DNA from: a virus | Direction: 5' to 3' (one strand) | IMG/VR virus record: IMGVR_UViG_3300046451_001045 | Coordinates: 1 to 59,234 of that record | Length of the DNA stretch: 59,234 nt | In this document: positions 17,611 through 26,454 of the stretch, one piece after another | Position numbering within the stretch: the first letter of the stretch is position 1 | Layout: the number at the start of each line of letters is the position of its first letter | Notes under the pieces: model-generated | What the model was told of the DNA's origin: nothing | Databases searched by the model: none | Seen by the model: the letters and a program-made list of their open reading frames with translations, nothing else | Made by a program: the position numbers and the translations under genes

Positions 17611-18294
17611 ATGCAACTAGAGAATTATCTATGGGCATCAAAAGGATTCTTCACACCCGAAGAGGTGAAGGAGATTCATTTACATGCATCTATGATACCA
17701 ATAGAAGAGGGTTCAACAGGGTTTGTTCCAACCGACCCCGACAGTCCCGAAGCACATCAACCACCATCCCCTTCAGAAGAAATTAGAAGTTCTAAAATAA
17801 AGTGGTTTAATCCCAATATTGGATTCGGACTGCCAGAACCTATAGTAACGAGAATTTGGGATGCGTTTATGGAAGCCAATGTGACATCAAACTGGAATCA
17901 TAAACTTGAATTTCTAGAAAATATGCAATACACCATCTATGAACACACTCCATCTAAAAGTAGAAGTGATTTCTATACATGGCACACAGACCATGGTGGA
18001 AAAACAAACCCCGATGGAATGCATAGAAAATTATCTATGTCTATTCAGTTGTCAGAACCCGATGAGTATGAGGGTGGACTATTTCAATGGTTGGAACCAA
18101 ACCATCAGTTTGATAGAATCAAAAAAGGAGAACCATTCTCGTATGATGAGGCGATTAGAACTGTTCCCGAAAGTATCAAAACTTCAGGTTCGGTAATCGT
18201 TTTTCCATCCTTTGTTCATCACCAAGTTACACCTGTAGTGCATGGTACTAGAATATCTATGGTCGTTTGGGCAAATGGATATCCTTATGTCTAA
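17611..18294 (+). CDS. 2OG-Fe(II) oxygenase (prolyl-hydroxylase-like)
   Basis: This 227-residue protein has a complete dioxygenase signature: H125-x-D127 in TWHTDHGG, GGLFQW near residue 155, distal H204 in FVHHQVTPV and Arg 214 in GTRISMVVW. The order and spacing fit prolyl-4-hydroxylase-like and PKHD-type enzymes. I chose the ATG at 17611, one base after the uvsY stop. It overlaps uvsW by 8 bases. The substrate is unknown. Confidence 0.85.
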   Translation: MQLENYLWASKGFFTPEEVKEIHLHASMIPIEEGSTGFVPTDPDSPEAHQPPSPSEEIRSSKIKWFNPNIGFGLPEPIVTRIWDAFMEANVTSNWNHKLEFLENMQYTIYEHTPSKSRSDFYTWHTDHGGKTNPDGMHRKLSMSIQLSEPDEYEGGLFQWLEPNHQFDRIKKGEPFSYDEAIRTVPESIKTSGSVIVFPSFVHHQVTPVVHGTRISMVVWANGYPYV

Positions 18295-19708
18295 ACCAAT
18301 AGTCACCGTCTCTAAAGTAGATGAGTGTTTCCTAAAGGTTGAATGTCCTGATGATGGCCTTGCAAAAGACCTTCATGAATTCTTCTCATACAAAGTTCCA
18401 AATGCAAAATTCATGCCTTCCTATAGAAACAAGTGGTGGGATGGTAAGGTATATCTATTTTCAATTAAAACAAGAAAGATATACATAGGATTACTTCCAT
18501 ACATCGATGAGTTCTGTAGAGAACGTGGATATGAGTTTGAAGGTGTTCAAGAGGTTCTAGGACATAAACATAAAAAAGACATAACCAAGAATGGTGAGTT
18601 GAAGAGTTGGGGACTACCCTTTGAACCTAGAGACTACCAGTTGGAAGCCTTTAATACTGCAATACAGTACGGTAGACAGTTGTTATTATCACCCACTGCA
18701 AGTGGTAAGTCTCTCATCATATACATGTTAGCAAGGTACTACGACACCAAGACGGTCATCATTGTACCTACCACGTCACTGGTCGAACAGATGACAAAAG
18801 ATTTTCAAGATTACGGTTATACAGAACCTATCTGCAAAATATATCACGGACAAGAAGTGTTTGATGCACCAATCACAATTACAACATGGCAGTCGTTTGC
18901 AAAAGCACCCAAGGAAGTCTTAGAAAGTTTCGATATGGTTGTTGGGGATGAAGCACACCTATTCAAAGCAAATGTTTTGAAGGGTATATTAGAGAAGATG
19001 AAAAAGACTGCATTACGATTCGGTTGTACTGGTACACTGGACGGAACCGAGGTACATAGACTACAACTGGAAGGTTTGTTCGGCCCTGTTAAGAAGGTTA
19101 TTACTACTGCACAACTTATGGAAGAGGGGACAATTGCAAATCTATCCATAGACATATTAGTTCTGAAACATCAAAAAAGAAAGTTTGAAAACTACCAAGA
19201 AGAGATGGACTACATCGTAGGAAATGATAGTCGCAACGAATTCATCTGCAACCTTGTGTACAGTTTGAAGGGAAATACACTTGTATTATTTCAATATGTC
19301 GAAAAACATGGAGTTATTCTACACACCAAGATGAGAGAAAGACTGAAAGACAAATTACATTATGTGTATGGTGGTACAGATGTAACGGATAGGGAAGAGG
19401 TGAGAACCCTTGTAGAGAAAGCTAGTGACAATGTTATACTTGCATCATATGGAACATTCTCTACTGGAGTCAATATCAAGAAGATTGATAATATTGTTTT
19501 CGCATCACCATCTAAATCTAGAATTCGCAATCTACAATCTATCGGAAGAGGGTTGAGAAAGGGTGAGGGTAAGGACTCTATGAGGTTGTTTGATATTGCA
19601 GACAGTATTGGTGGAAACAACTACACACTAAATCATCTAAAGGAACGTATAAATATATACAATGAAGAAGGTTTTGTTTATGAAATTAAGGAGTTCAATT
19701 TAAAATGA
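18287..19708 (+). CDS. uvsW: Helicase UvsW
   Basis: This 473-residue superfamily 2 helicase corresponds to T4 UvsW, which unwinds R-loops and branched DNA and drives the shift from origin- to recombination-dependent replication. Walker A SPTASGKS is at residues 135-142, DEAH at 221-224, and motif VI SIGRGLRKG near residue 420. The start at 18287 gives the family N-terminus (MSKPIVTVSKVDE); a longer frame from 18242 lies wholly inside the upstream gene. A TATAAATA near 19650 lies inside the frame and is probably chance. Confidence 0.95.
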   Translation: MSKPIVTVSKVDECFLKVECPDDGLAKDLHEFFSYKVPNAKFMPSYRNKWWDGKVYLFSIKTRKIYIGLLPYIDEFCRERGYEFEGVQEVLGHKHKKDITKNGELKSWGLPFEPRDYQLEAFNTAIQYGRQLLLSPTASGKSLIIYMLARYYDTKTVIIVPTTSLVEQMTKDFQDYGYTEPICKIYHGQEVFDAPITITTWQSFAKAPKEVLESFDMVVGDEAHLFKANVLKGILEKMKKTALRFGCTGTLDGTEVHRLQLEGLFGPVKKVITTAQLMEEGTIANLSIDILVLKHQKRKFENYQEEMDYIVGNDSRNEFICNLVYSLKGNTLVLFQYVEKHGVILHTKMRERLKDKLHYVYGGTDVTDREEVRTLVEKASDNVILASYGTFSTGVNIKKIDNIVFASPSKSRIRNLQSIGRGLRKGEGKDSMRLFDIADSIGGNNYTLNHLKERINIYNEEGFVYEIKEFNLK

Positions 19709-20346
19709 TTATAGTAGATGATTTTTTAAATGATGAGAACTTTGCAAATATCAGTACTCACCCCCTATGGGTTAATAAGTCATCTCTTGATGTAACTACA
19801 AATGATAATGTAGGTACACGTCAAAAATTTCATTGGAAGAATAAAGAAGACCCAGCTGTAAATATTTTCGAAACCCTAATACATGAAGTGGTAGATAATT
19901 TATTACAGTTTACAAACCCACATCAAGGTTATGAATATTGGTTAAACACCACCATTATTGGTGAGGGTATGCCTGTACATTTTGATAAAGATGAAATACA
20001 CATGTTGAATACTCAAGAATTGAGGACACCTATGTTGGGGATGATATACTACGCACATACAGAGATTCCTGAAGGTGGAGAATTAATCATTCATGCATAT
20101 GAAAATAAACATGAAAAAATATTACCAGTACCTAATAGGTTGGTAGTCTTTAATTCTTCTCAACGTCATGAAGTAACTAGGGTTTTGAGTGGACTTAGAC
20201 GAAGTGTTGCAATAAATATATGGGACAGACCTCCTCTTACAAATGAATACCTTACTGAAGGTGGAAGAGATGGAAAGGTCACGATAACTGAAAAACCAAG
20301 GAACTTTAATGACATCACCAAAGGACTTAATACCGATGAAGTATGA
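19705..20346 (+). CDS. 2OG-Fe(II) oxygenase superfamily protein
   Basis: This 213-residue protein carries H92-x-D94 (MPVHFDKDE), a GGELIIH strand near residue 124, distal H155 (SQRHEVTRV) and Arg 165 or 166 before SVAINIW. It starts on the last bases of uvsW (ATGA-type overlap) and overlaps the next gene by 11 bases, so it is embedded in the recombination operon. It is a different subgroup from its neighbour at 17611. The substrate is unknown. Confidence 0.82.
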   Translation: MIIVDDFLNDENFANISTHPLWVNKSSLDVTTNDNVGTRQKFHWKNKEDPAVNIFETLIHEVVDNLLQFTNPHQGYEYWLNTTIIGEGMPVHFDKDEIHMLNTQELRTPMLGMIYYAHTEIPEGGELIIHAYENKHEKILPVPNRLVVFNSSQRHEVTRVLSGLRRSVAINIWDRPPLTNEYLTEGGRDGKVTITEKPRNFNDITKGLNTDEV

Positions 20347-20803
20347 AGTCATCAAATTAAAAACAGGACATGAGTTCTGTGGTATGGTTAGGGATAGTGG
20401 GGACAGTGAGGTTCAAGTGACACTTCCTATGATATGTCAACTTACTAAAAATATGGGGAACAATGAAACTCAAGCAACATTCATTCCATATGCTCCATTA
20501 AGTTCAGACCCAATTGTACGAATTGAAATAGATTCCATTATGCATCGTAATCCTTTAAACATACAGTTTGTTCCTTTTTATGATGAAGCTGCAGGTAGAT
20601 GGTTAGGTATGGTTGAGGGTGGAAACATTCCTCTTACTAATACTGTAAGTAATGTCCCAATTGACCCAAGAGAATACCTTAATAATGCAATGCAACATGT
20701 TCTAGAAACCATGTCTGATGAAGAGTTAGACCAGTGGGAAGATGATATGAATGCACAAGATTTTGAAAACGAATTACCAACAGATAAGACTAAAATACAT
20801 TAG
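20336..20803 (+). CDS. LSm-like fold protein with acidic tail
   Basis: This 155-residue protein starts with YEVIKLKTGHEFCGMV, which resembles the first two strands of the Sm/LSm fold (a polar strand, then TGxExxGxV). The remainder includes a beta-rich middle and an acidic helical C-terminus (MSDEELDQWEDDM). LSm proteins bind RNA, so an RNA-binding or regulatory role is possible. The gene at 46591 has the same opening pattern. The fold assignment is tentative. Confidence 0.55.
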   Translation: MKYEVIKLKTGHEFCGMVRDSGDSEVQVTLPMICQLTKNMGNNETQATFIPYAPLSSDPIVRIEIDSIMHRNPLNIQFVPFYDEAAGRWLGMVEGGNIPLTNTVSNVPIDPREYLNNAMQHVLETMSDEELDQWEDDMNAQDFENELPTDKTKIH

Positions 20804-20829
20804 GTTTTTAGTTTGTCTAAATAAGTGCG

Positions 20830-20871
20830 TATAACACGGACTTATACCCAATTATACAACATACTTATACT
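20830..20871 (+). promoter_or_regulatory. Cluster of four TATA(A/C)C boxes before tiny membrane genes
   Basis: TATAAC, TATACC, TATACA and TATACT begin at 20830, 20843, 20853 and 20866, spaced 10-13 bases. The last, TATACT, equals the -10 used elsewhere in this window, but I see no matching -35. It may be a weak or activator-dependent promoter. Confidence 0.3.
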
Positions 20872-20889
20872 TTTACTTACGGGAAAACC

Positions 20890-21057
20890 ATGACCACAGC
20901 AACTTTTGCAAAGAGCATGGTACGAAAAGCTAGAGAAATCCAAGACTTGAGAGACAATCGAATTGTCTGCAAAGTTTGTGATGCTATCGAATTTCTAGTG
21001 CTGATGACTCTTCCATTCTTTTTACCTTTTGGTATTATATTCTTATCGGGAATATAA
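20890..21057 (+). CDS. Tiny membrane protein 1 of 4
   Basis: This ORF encodes 55 residues: a basic N-terminal half (VRKAREIQDLRDNR), two Cys in VCKVCD, then one strongly hydrophobic helix from about residue 33 to 54. An ATG with a GGGAAAA leader is present. Its TAA shares a base with the ATG of the next small gene. Function is unknown; holin-, antiholin- or inhibitor-like roles are possible. Confidence 0.6.
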   Translation: MTTATFAKSMVRKAREIQDLRDNRIVCKVCDAIEFLVLMTLPFFLPFGIIFLSGI

Positions 21058-21155
21058 TGTCTAAGGAAAGAATAACACAACTTAGAAACAGAATGGAGAC
21101 TCTTTGTCTCTGTTCTATTTTTGCATTCTCAATTTGGGGGTTACTACCTTCATGA
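21057..21155 (+). CDS. Tiny membrane protein 2 of 4
   Basis: This 32-residue ORF begins on the stop of the previous one. A short charged start (MSKERITQLRNRM) leads into one hydrophobic segment (LCLCSIFAFSIWGLL). The end overlaps the next ATG as ATGA. It is very short, so it is a genuine but moderate call supported mainly by the unbroken chain of overlaps. Confidence 0.5.
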   Translation: MSKERITQLRNRMETLCLCSIFAFSIWGLLPS

Positions 21156-21328
21156 AAGAAGAGAAACTATTACAGATTGTAAACCTTTCACCTTCGGAAG
21201 AATGGATGGAACGTATAGTAGAAATACATCCTATGAGACAAATCTTTTGGGCTACCATAGTGCAAGTCTCTGTTTTTGGATTTATGATGAGTGCTTTTGC
21301 ACTTATAAACGTGTATCTAGAATTATGA
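21152..21328 (+). CDS. Tiny membrane protein 3 of 4
   Basis: This 58-residue protein starts at the ATGA overlap at 21152 and has an acidic amphipathic N-terminal half (SPSEEWMERIVEIHPM) and a hydrophobic helix at about residues 31-55. A longer frame from 21104 is less likely, because this start is coupled to the preceding stop. It overlaps the fourth gene by ATGA. Confidence 0.6.
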   Translation: MKEEKLLQIVNLSPSEEWMERIVEIHPMRQIFWATIVQVSVFGFMMSAFALINVYLEL

Positions 21329-21408
21329 AAGACGTTTTCTTTTTGGTCGGTGCATTAGGAATACAATCACTCATTCTGATTTGTCTCTTTTTATGGAACC
21401 CTAAATAA
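21325..21408 (+). CDS. Tiny membrane protein 4 of 4
   Basis: This 27-residue ORF is almost entirely one transmembrane helix (FFLVGALGIQSLILICLFLW) with a Lys near each end. It starts in an ATGA overlap with the third gene. A longer version of the same frame begins at 21121, but the coupling supports the short form. Confidence 0.5.
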   Translation: MKDVFFLVGALGIQSLILICLFLWNPK

Positions 21409-21562
21409 AAGAGAAAGAGATAAGGTGTAACCCTTATTATAGTATATCCCCAGTGGGACATATTAATTTTATCATGACATTTCTAATCCGTCAATAGAGT
21501 TTTTAAAATAAATTAAATTAAATTATATCTAAAAACCCCTTCCATCAACACCTATTTCACTG

Positions 21563-21568
21563 TATAAT
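21563..21568 (+). promoter_or_regulatory. -10 box TATAAT, 6 nt before the gp55 ATG
   Basis: TGTATAAT with only six bases between the box and the ATG at 21575. The -35 is weak (TTCCAT at 21540-21545, spacer 17). An AAAAACCCCT block ends exactly 22 bases before the box, as it does before the -10 of the methyltransferase gene. A leaderless gp55 mRNA is predicted. Confidence 0.65.
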
Positions 21569-21574
21569 ACAGGT

Positions 21575-22162
21575 ATGAAAACAGAAAAGAAAAAACCCGA
21601 ACACTACGTTAATAACAAAGAATTCACAGCTGCAGTTGTTGCTCATAATATTTCTGTAAAAGAAGCAAAAGCAGTAGGTGAAGTCCCTCCTAGAATGACC
21701 GAGTACATAGGATTATGCATCTATAAGATTGCAACAAGACTATCTACCCGACCAAACTTTATCAATTACACCTACCGTGATGAAATGATATGTGACGCAA
21801 TCGAGAATTGTCTCCAGTATATCAACAACTTCAACACGGAAAAATCAAGTAATGCATTTGCATACGTTACTCAGATTTGTTATTATGCCTTCTTAAGGAG
21901 AATTCAGAAGGAAAAGAAACAGGTCTTTATCAAACAAAAATCAATCATGGAATCATCCATTACAATGGATAGTTTCACCACTATTGATGGTTCATATGAC
22001 CCGACCTATGTTAATACAAATGTCGAATGGTTACAAGAACACATGAATCATGTGGACTATTCACCAAGAAAGAACAAAAAGAAAAGTGAAGTAGTTGAAT
22101 CTAAAGGTGTAGAAGTCTTTTCGGATTCAGATAATATAGGAGTAGAAACAGATGATGAATAA
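21575..22162 (+). CDS. gp55: Late transcription sigma factor gp55
   Basis: This 195-residue protein is the T4 gp55 family sigma factor, which directs host RNA polymerase to TATAAATA-type late promoters with the sliding clamp as activator. The region-2-like core is visible around residues 65-115 (YRDEMICDAIENCLQYI, then NAFAYVTQICYYAFLRRI). Its presence matches the many late boxes in this window. It precedes genes 47 and 46, as in other T4-like genomes. Confidence 0.92.
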   Translation: MKTEKKKPEHYVNNKEFTAAVVAHNISVKEAKAVGEVPPRMTEYIGLCIYKIATRLSTRPNFINYTYRDEMICDAIENCLQYINNFNTEKSSNAFAYVTQICYYAFLRRIQKEKKQVFIKQKSIMESSITMDSFTTIDGSYDPTYVNTNVEWLQEHMNHVDYSPRKNKKKSEVVESKGVEVFSDSDNIGVETDDE

Positions 22163-22180
22163 TGGAAAAGGTATTCTCGT

Positions 22181-23248
22181 TTGAAGATAGCCATTCTCAA
22201 TGACACTCATTGTGGTGTCCGTTCCGATATGCCTGCGATGGCAGACTATCAAGGAAGATTTTACAACGAAGTCTTCTTCCCATACCTTGATGAACATAAC
22301 ATAAAACAAATTGTTCACTTGGGTGATTACTTTGATAGACGAAAATATGTAAACTTTGCATCATTACATGCAAACAAAGAACACTTTATTAAACCCATGT
22401 TGGAGAGAGACATCCACATGGATTTGATTTTGGGTAACCATGATACATATTATAAAAACACAAATGATGTAAACTCCCCCGAACTCCTTCTATTTGGTGA
22501 TAATAATATAAATGTTATCTCCGAACCAGTTATTAAAGAGTATGATGGATGTCCTGTTGCATTGGTACCATGGATTAATCCCGAAAACTATGCAGATACA
22601 GTAGACTTTTTACACACTGCATCTGCTCAATATTGTTGGGGTCATTTTGAGATTGAGGGTGCATTGATGCAGCCAGGAATGAACTGTCCACACGGACTAG
22701 ACCACACATATTTAAAGAGATTCGAACAAGTTTTCAGTGGACACTTCCATCATAAATCAGAAGTTGGTAACATTCGTTACTTAGGTTCTCAGATGCAATT
22801 TACATGGATTGACTATGGTGACAATAAGTACTTCCACATTTTTGATACGGAAACGAGAGAGACAACACCAGTACTAAACCCAATAGAAATGTTTAAAAAG
22901 GTCTTCTATGATGACACTAACAAGACATTTGAAGATATTGCTAATGATGATTACTCTGATGTTACTGGTAAATTTATAAAAATTATCGTAGTTAACAAAG
23001 ATAATCCTTATTGGTTTGATACCTTCTTGGATAAAGTTCATCAACAAAACCCAGTACACTTACAGGTCGTTGATGATAACAAACACATGGACTTCTTTGA
23101 TGACAGTGAAGTTGATGATATCGAAGACACATTGACCATCATGAAAAAGTATGTGGATGGGTTAGAGATACAGGGAAAGAAAAAAGACCTAGACAAATTA
23201 ATGACTTCATTGTATTATGAAGCACTTGAAGAACATAACTTTTTATGA
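22181..23248 (+). CDS. gp47: Recombination nuclease subunit gp47 (Mre11-like)
   Basis: This 355-residue calcineurin-like phosphoesterase pairs with gp46 to process DNA ends. Phosphoesterase motifs are in order: NDTHCG near residue 7, HLGDYFDRR near 47, LGNHDTY near 86, and SGHFHHK near 186. The start is TTG at 22181: the family N-terminus (MKIAILNDTH) begins there, an AAAAGG site lies upstream, and no in-frame ATG exists between the upstream stop and this point. It overlaps gp46 by 4 bases. Confidence 0.94.
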   Translation: MKIAILNDTHCGVRSDMPAMADYQGRFYNEVFFPYLDEHNIKQIVHLGDYFDRRKYVNFASLHANKEHFIKPMLERDIHMDLILGNHDTYYKNTNDVNSPELLLFGDNNINVISEPVIKEYDGCPVALVPWINPENYADTVDFLHTASAQYCWGHFEIEGALMQPGMNCPHGLDHTYLKRFEQVFSGHFHHKSEVGNIRYLGSQMQFTWIDYGDNKYFHIFDTETRETTPVLNPIEMFKKVFYDDTNKTFEDIANDDYSDVTGKFIKIIVVNKDNPYWFDTFLDKVHQQNPVHLQVVDDNKHMDFFDDSEVDDIEDTLTIMKKYVDGLEIQGKKKDLDKLMTSLYYEALEEHNFL

Positions 23249-24960
23249 TAAATTTTACAGTTGTACGATGGAAGAACTTACTTTCATCGGGAAATACCTT
23301 TACTGAACTTGCATTGAATGAACATCAGACCACATTGGTCTTAGGTGAGAATGGTGCAGGGAAATCCACCCTACTAGACGCATTGTGTTTTGGATTATAT
23401 GGTCGTGGATTTAGGAATCTGAAGAAAGAACTTCTTATTAATAGTGTAAACGAAAAGGCCTTGTTAGTAGAAGTTGAATTTGATATCGGTAAAAAACACT
23501 ACAAAATTATTCGTGGTATGAAACCAAATTTATTTGAAATCTATGTCGATGATGTGTTCATCAACCAAGATGCAACAGTCAGAGATTATCAAGAACAATT
23601 AGAGAAACAGATTCTAAAGATGAACTATCGTTCATTTACACAAGTTTGTATTTTAGGTTCAGCAAACTTTGTTCCCTTTATGCAATTAAAGTCTAAAGAC
23701 CGAAGAAACCTTGTAGAGGACTTACTAGACATTAGTATATTTTCCACCATGGGTGATATCCTAAGAACAAGAGTTCAGAACCATGTTATAGAGGTTCGTG
23801 AAACCACCCATCAGATAAATATAATGGAAGAGAGACTTAATGGACTGTCACAACAGTTAGTAGTTTTGCAAGAGAACCGAGATGAGAAAATTGGTAAATT
23901 TGAGGATACTATTTCGGAGACTCAAACCAATATCGATTCCTTATTTGCAAAAGTTACTATAAAAACCGATTCAGTTGCAGAACTGGATAAGTCAATTAAT
24001 GACAGAGACCCACAAGGTGACCGACTTAAACAAGCCACCAGTCACTTGAGTAAACTTGAAGAGAATAAACGTAAACTTGAAAAGGAAATAACCTTCTATG
24101 AAAGTAATGATAATTGTCCAATATGTGAGCAGGGTATAGATGAAGAACACAAAACGAGCCATGTTACAAAGAAACAGGTCAAGAAGAAGGAGTTGGTTCA
24201 CGCAATCGGAGAACTTACCCGAATCATTGCAGACTCCAGTAAAAGAATGGAAGAAATTCGTGTCATCAGTGAGTCCATCACTGGAATCCAAAAAACTATC
24301 GGAGTAATCCAAACGGAAATTGTTTCTAATCAAAAATATATAAAGAAACTGCAATCCGAAATTGAAGACCTAAGAACAGAATCTACAGGTAAAAAGGACA
24401 CCCAGTCTAAAATAGATGATGGTGAAGAACAGTTAAATGTTCTTCATGCAAAGAAAGAGACTCTAACTGAACAAGGTCATTACTATGACATTGCGTCTAC
24501 TTTATTAAAAGACCAAGGTGTTCGTCAGAAGATTATCAAACAGTATGTACCAATCATGAACAACATGATTAACAAGTACCTTGCATCATTAGAGTTCTTT
24601 GTTGGTTTTGAATTGGATGAGTCCTTTGAAGAAACCATCAAGTCACGATTCAGAGATGTATTCAAGTATGATAACTTCTCTCAAGGTGAGAAGATGAGAA
24701 TCGACCTTGCATTACTATTCACATGGAGAGCTATTGCAAGAATGAAGAACAGTGTAAATACCAATTTACTTGTTCTTGATGAGGTTTTCGACTCTTCATT
24801 AGATGTTGCAGGGACGGATGACTTCTTAAAACTACTGAATACACTTACAGAAAAGACTAATGTTTTTATTATTAGTCATAAGGGTGAAGCATTATATGAT
24901 AAATTTAACAATGTTTTACGATTTGAGAAGTATAAAAACTTTTCACGACTTGCAGAATAG
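23245..24960 (+). CDS. gp46: Recombination ATPase subunit gp46 (Rad50-like)
   Basis: This 571-residue SMC-family ATPase pairs with gp47. Walker A LGENGAGKST is at residues 33-42; the coiled-coil arms meet at a zinc hook, CPIC at 291-294. The signature FSQGEKMRIDLAL and Walker B LLVLDEVFDSS follow near the C-terminus, then the ISHKGE switch. All elements of a working Rad50-like protein are present. Confidence 0.95.
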   Translation: MINFTVVRWKNLLSSGNTFTELALNEHQTTLVLGENGAGKSTLLDALCFGLYGRGFRNLKKELLINSVNEKALLVEVEFDIGKKHYKIIRGMKPNLFEIYVDDVFINQDATVRDYQEQLEKQILKMNYRSFTQVCILGSANFVPFMQLKSKDRRNLVEDLLDISIFSTMGDILRTRVQNHVIEVRETTHQINIMEERLNGLSQQLVVLQENRDEKIGKFEDTISETQTNIDSLFAKVTIKTDSVAELDKSINDRDPQGDRLKQATSHLSKLEENKRKLEKEITFYESNDNCPICEQGIDEEHKTSHVTKKQVKKKELVHAIGELTRIIADSSKRMEEIRVISESITGIQKTIGVIQTEIVSNQKYIKKLQSEIEDLRTESTGKKDTQSKIDDGEEQLNVLHAKKETLTEQGHYYDIASTLLKDQGVRQKIIKQYVPIMNNMINKYLASLEFFVGFELDESFEETIKSRFRDVFKYDNFSQGEKMRIDLALLFTWRAIARMKNSVNTNLLVLDEVFDSSLDVAGTDDFLKLLNTLTEKTNVFIISHKGEALYDKFNNVLRFEKYKNFSRLAE

Positions 24961-24967
24961 ATAAATA
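24960..24967 (+). promoter_or_regulatory. Late-type box GATAAATA, 5 nt before ATG
   Basis: GATAAATA followed by GTACT and then ATG at 24973. It matches the late-box plus five-base layout seen at seven other genes and overlaps the gp46 stop codon. A leaderless late mRNA is predicted. Confidence 0.55.
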
Positions 24968-24972
24968 GTACT

Positions 24973-26448
24973 ATGGGAATAATTACAGAAAAAGTTAATC
25001 GTCACATTCTTATGGAAGCAGATACATCGTCTGCAACTAATACAGAAATGGCCATTTGTTACCACTATAATCTTCAGAGAAGTGCAGATGGTGATGAAGA
25101 AAAGGCAAAGAAAATCTCGGGAATCGATGATAAGAACTTTGCAAAACTAACCCCCGACCTATTAGAGATAGGTGATAAAGTTGCACGAGATATGGGTAAC
25201 AGAGGCCCTATGTTAATTCATAGTGGTGCCGCAACTGCATCAAATAACTTTTATGCTGGTGCATCAGACAAGACACCTAAAGCCGATTTCTTTGGAAACA
25301 GCAATAATAGAATCTCTCTCAAAAAACAAGGTGATGGTGGAAGTGGTGCTCAACTTATGAGTGCAAAGTCTGCCGAAGCAGCTGGAGTGTTTACATCTTC
25401 CATTGCACACTTAGAAGCAAATGAAAGTCAGAGTTTATCAAATAGTAAAGAGTTTAAATCTGCATTAGATATTTTAGAAAAGAAGATGTTAGACTCTGCA
25501 AGAAATGGTATGGTTGTCCAAGCAGGTAAATCAAAAGCATCATTTACAGAATGGTATCTCACTAAAAGTAGTAGATTCCAAGAGTTAAGTAAAAAACATC
25601 CTGCAAAACAGGTTACAGACCATCTAAGAGCAGAGTTGATGTTACTAGGTGTTGCTAGAATGAGTAAAAAATCTTCAGAAAAGGTAATTGCAGGTGTTTC
25701 TTTGATGGACACTAAAGGTTTAACAAAATACCAAGATGAATACCAAGATAATTCAGATGTAAGTATTGGTGATGTTCAAGTAAGTGCAAAACACTTAAAG
25801 AATGTTACTGCAGATAAGTTAACTGCAGATGCAGTAAAGGCCCAAGTTATAGATGTCGTTCAACAGTCCGTAAATGGAACTGCATGGAAAATGGAACTTC
25901 AGAAGTTTTTTGATAATAACGATGCACTTAAGAAGTGGGTAGTGTATGAAGCTGGTTCGGGACTGTTCAAGTTCACTGGTCAAACTGCAACTAAGGGTGA
26001 TTACAATGGTAGTGAAGAATCGGTTGCAAATAAAATCCTAGTGTTTAACGATAGTGGAATTGCAAAAGAATATAGGTTGTTTGATTATGCAATGAGTAAT
26101 CCACAACTTTGTGATGATATAGGTGTGACCTTTAAAGCAAATGGTAGAGATTCTTACCTTGCATTTAGAATACAATCACATGTTGAACATGATATGCCTA
26201 TGTTACAAGAAGAACTAAATAATATCGAATCTGAACTACTACAAGAAGGTTTCTTCGGTGATGTTGCTAAGAAACTTAAATCATTTGTAGAGAAAGCAAA
26301 AAAGGCAATTTGGAAGTTTATAAGTAATATCATAAGTAAAGTTATTGGTAATATAAGAGTCCTTGCAAACAAAGGTATTATTGCATTTAATGAAGCTATG
26401 GGTATAGATATGAATGGAACTGTTAAAATAAAAACCCCAAACTGGTAA
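24973..26448 (+). CDS. Large conserved phage protein, possible nuclease-like N-terminal part
   Basis: This 491-residue protein is unidentified. Near residues 102-125, KADFFG followed by RISLKKQGDGGSGAQLMS resembles the D...SxKxxG pattern of PD-(D/E)XK nucleases, and a helical region follows. The last 75 residues are basic and amphipathic (KKLKSFVEKAKKAIWKFI) and follow LLQE, a plausible gp21 cleavage site. A late promoter suggests a virion protein, perhaps an internal head protein delivered with DNA. All functional ideas are inference. Confidence 0.6.
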   Translation: MGIITEKVNRHILMEADTSSATNTEMAICYHYNLQRSADGDEEKAKKISGIDDKNFAKLTPDLLEIGDKVARDMGNRGPMLIHSGAATASNNFYAGASDKTPKADFFGNSNNRISLKKQGDGGSGAQLMSAKSAEAAGVFTSSIAHLEANESQSLSNSKEFKSALDILEKKMLDSARNGMVVQAGKSKASFTEWYLTKSSRFQELSKKHPAKQVTDHLRAELMLLGVARMSKKSSEKVIAGVSLMDTKGLTKYQDEYQDNSDVSIGDVQVSAKHLKNVTADKLTADAVKAQVIDVVQQSVNGTAWKMELQKFFDNNDALKKWVVYEAGSGLFKFTGQTATKGDYNGSEESVANKILVFNDSGIAKEYRLFDYAMSNPQLCDDIGVTFKANGRDSYLAFRIQSHVEHDMPMLQEELNNIESELLQEGFFGDVAKKLKSFVEKAKKAIWKFISNIISKVIGNIRVLANKGIIAFNEAMGIDMNGTVKIKTPNW

Positions 26449-26454
26449 TAAATT

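Noticed and set aside
19646-19656. Late promoter inside uvsW
   Set aside because: TATAAATA occurs near the end of the uvsW frame with no suitable start behind it; it probably encodes Tyr-Ile codons by chance. The same applies to a box near 40219 inside the FecR-domain gene.
21409-21574. Gene or tRNA in the gap before gp55
   Set aside because: No reading frame of useful length or cloverleaf was found. It holds a weak ATAAGG/CCTTAT hairpin and very AT-rich sequence leading to the gp55 promoter.
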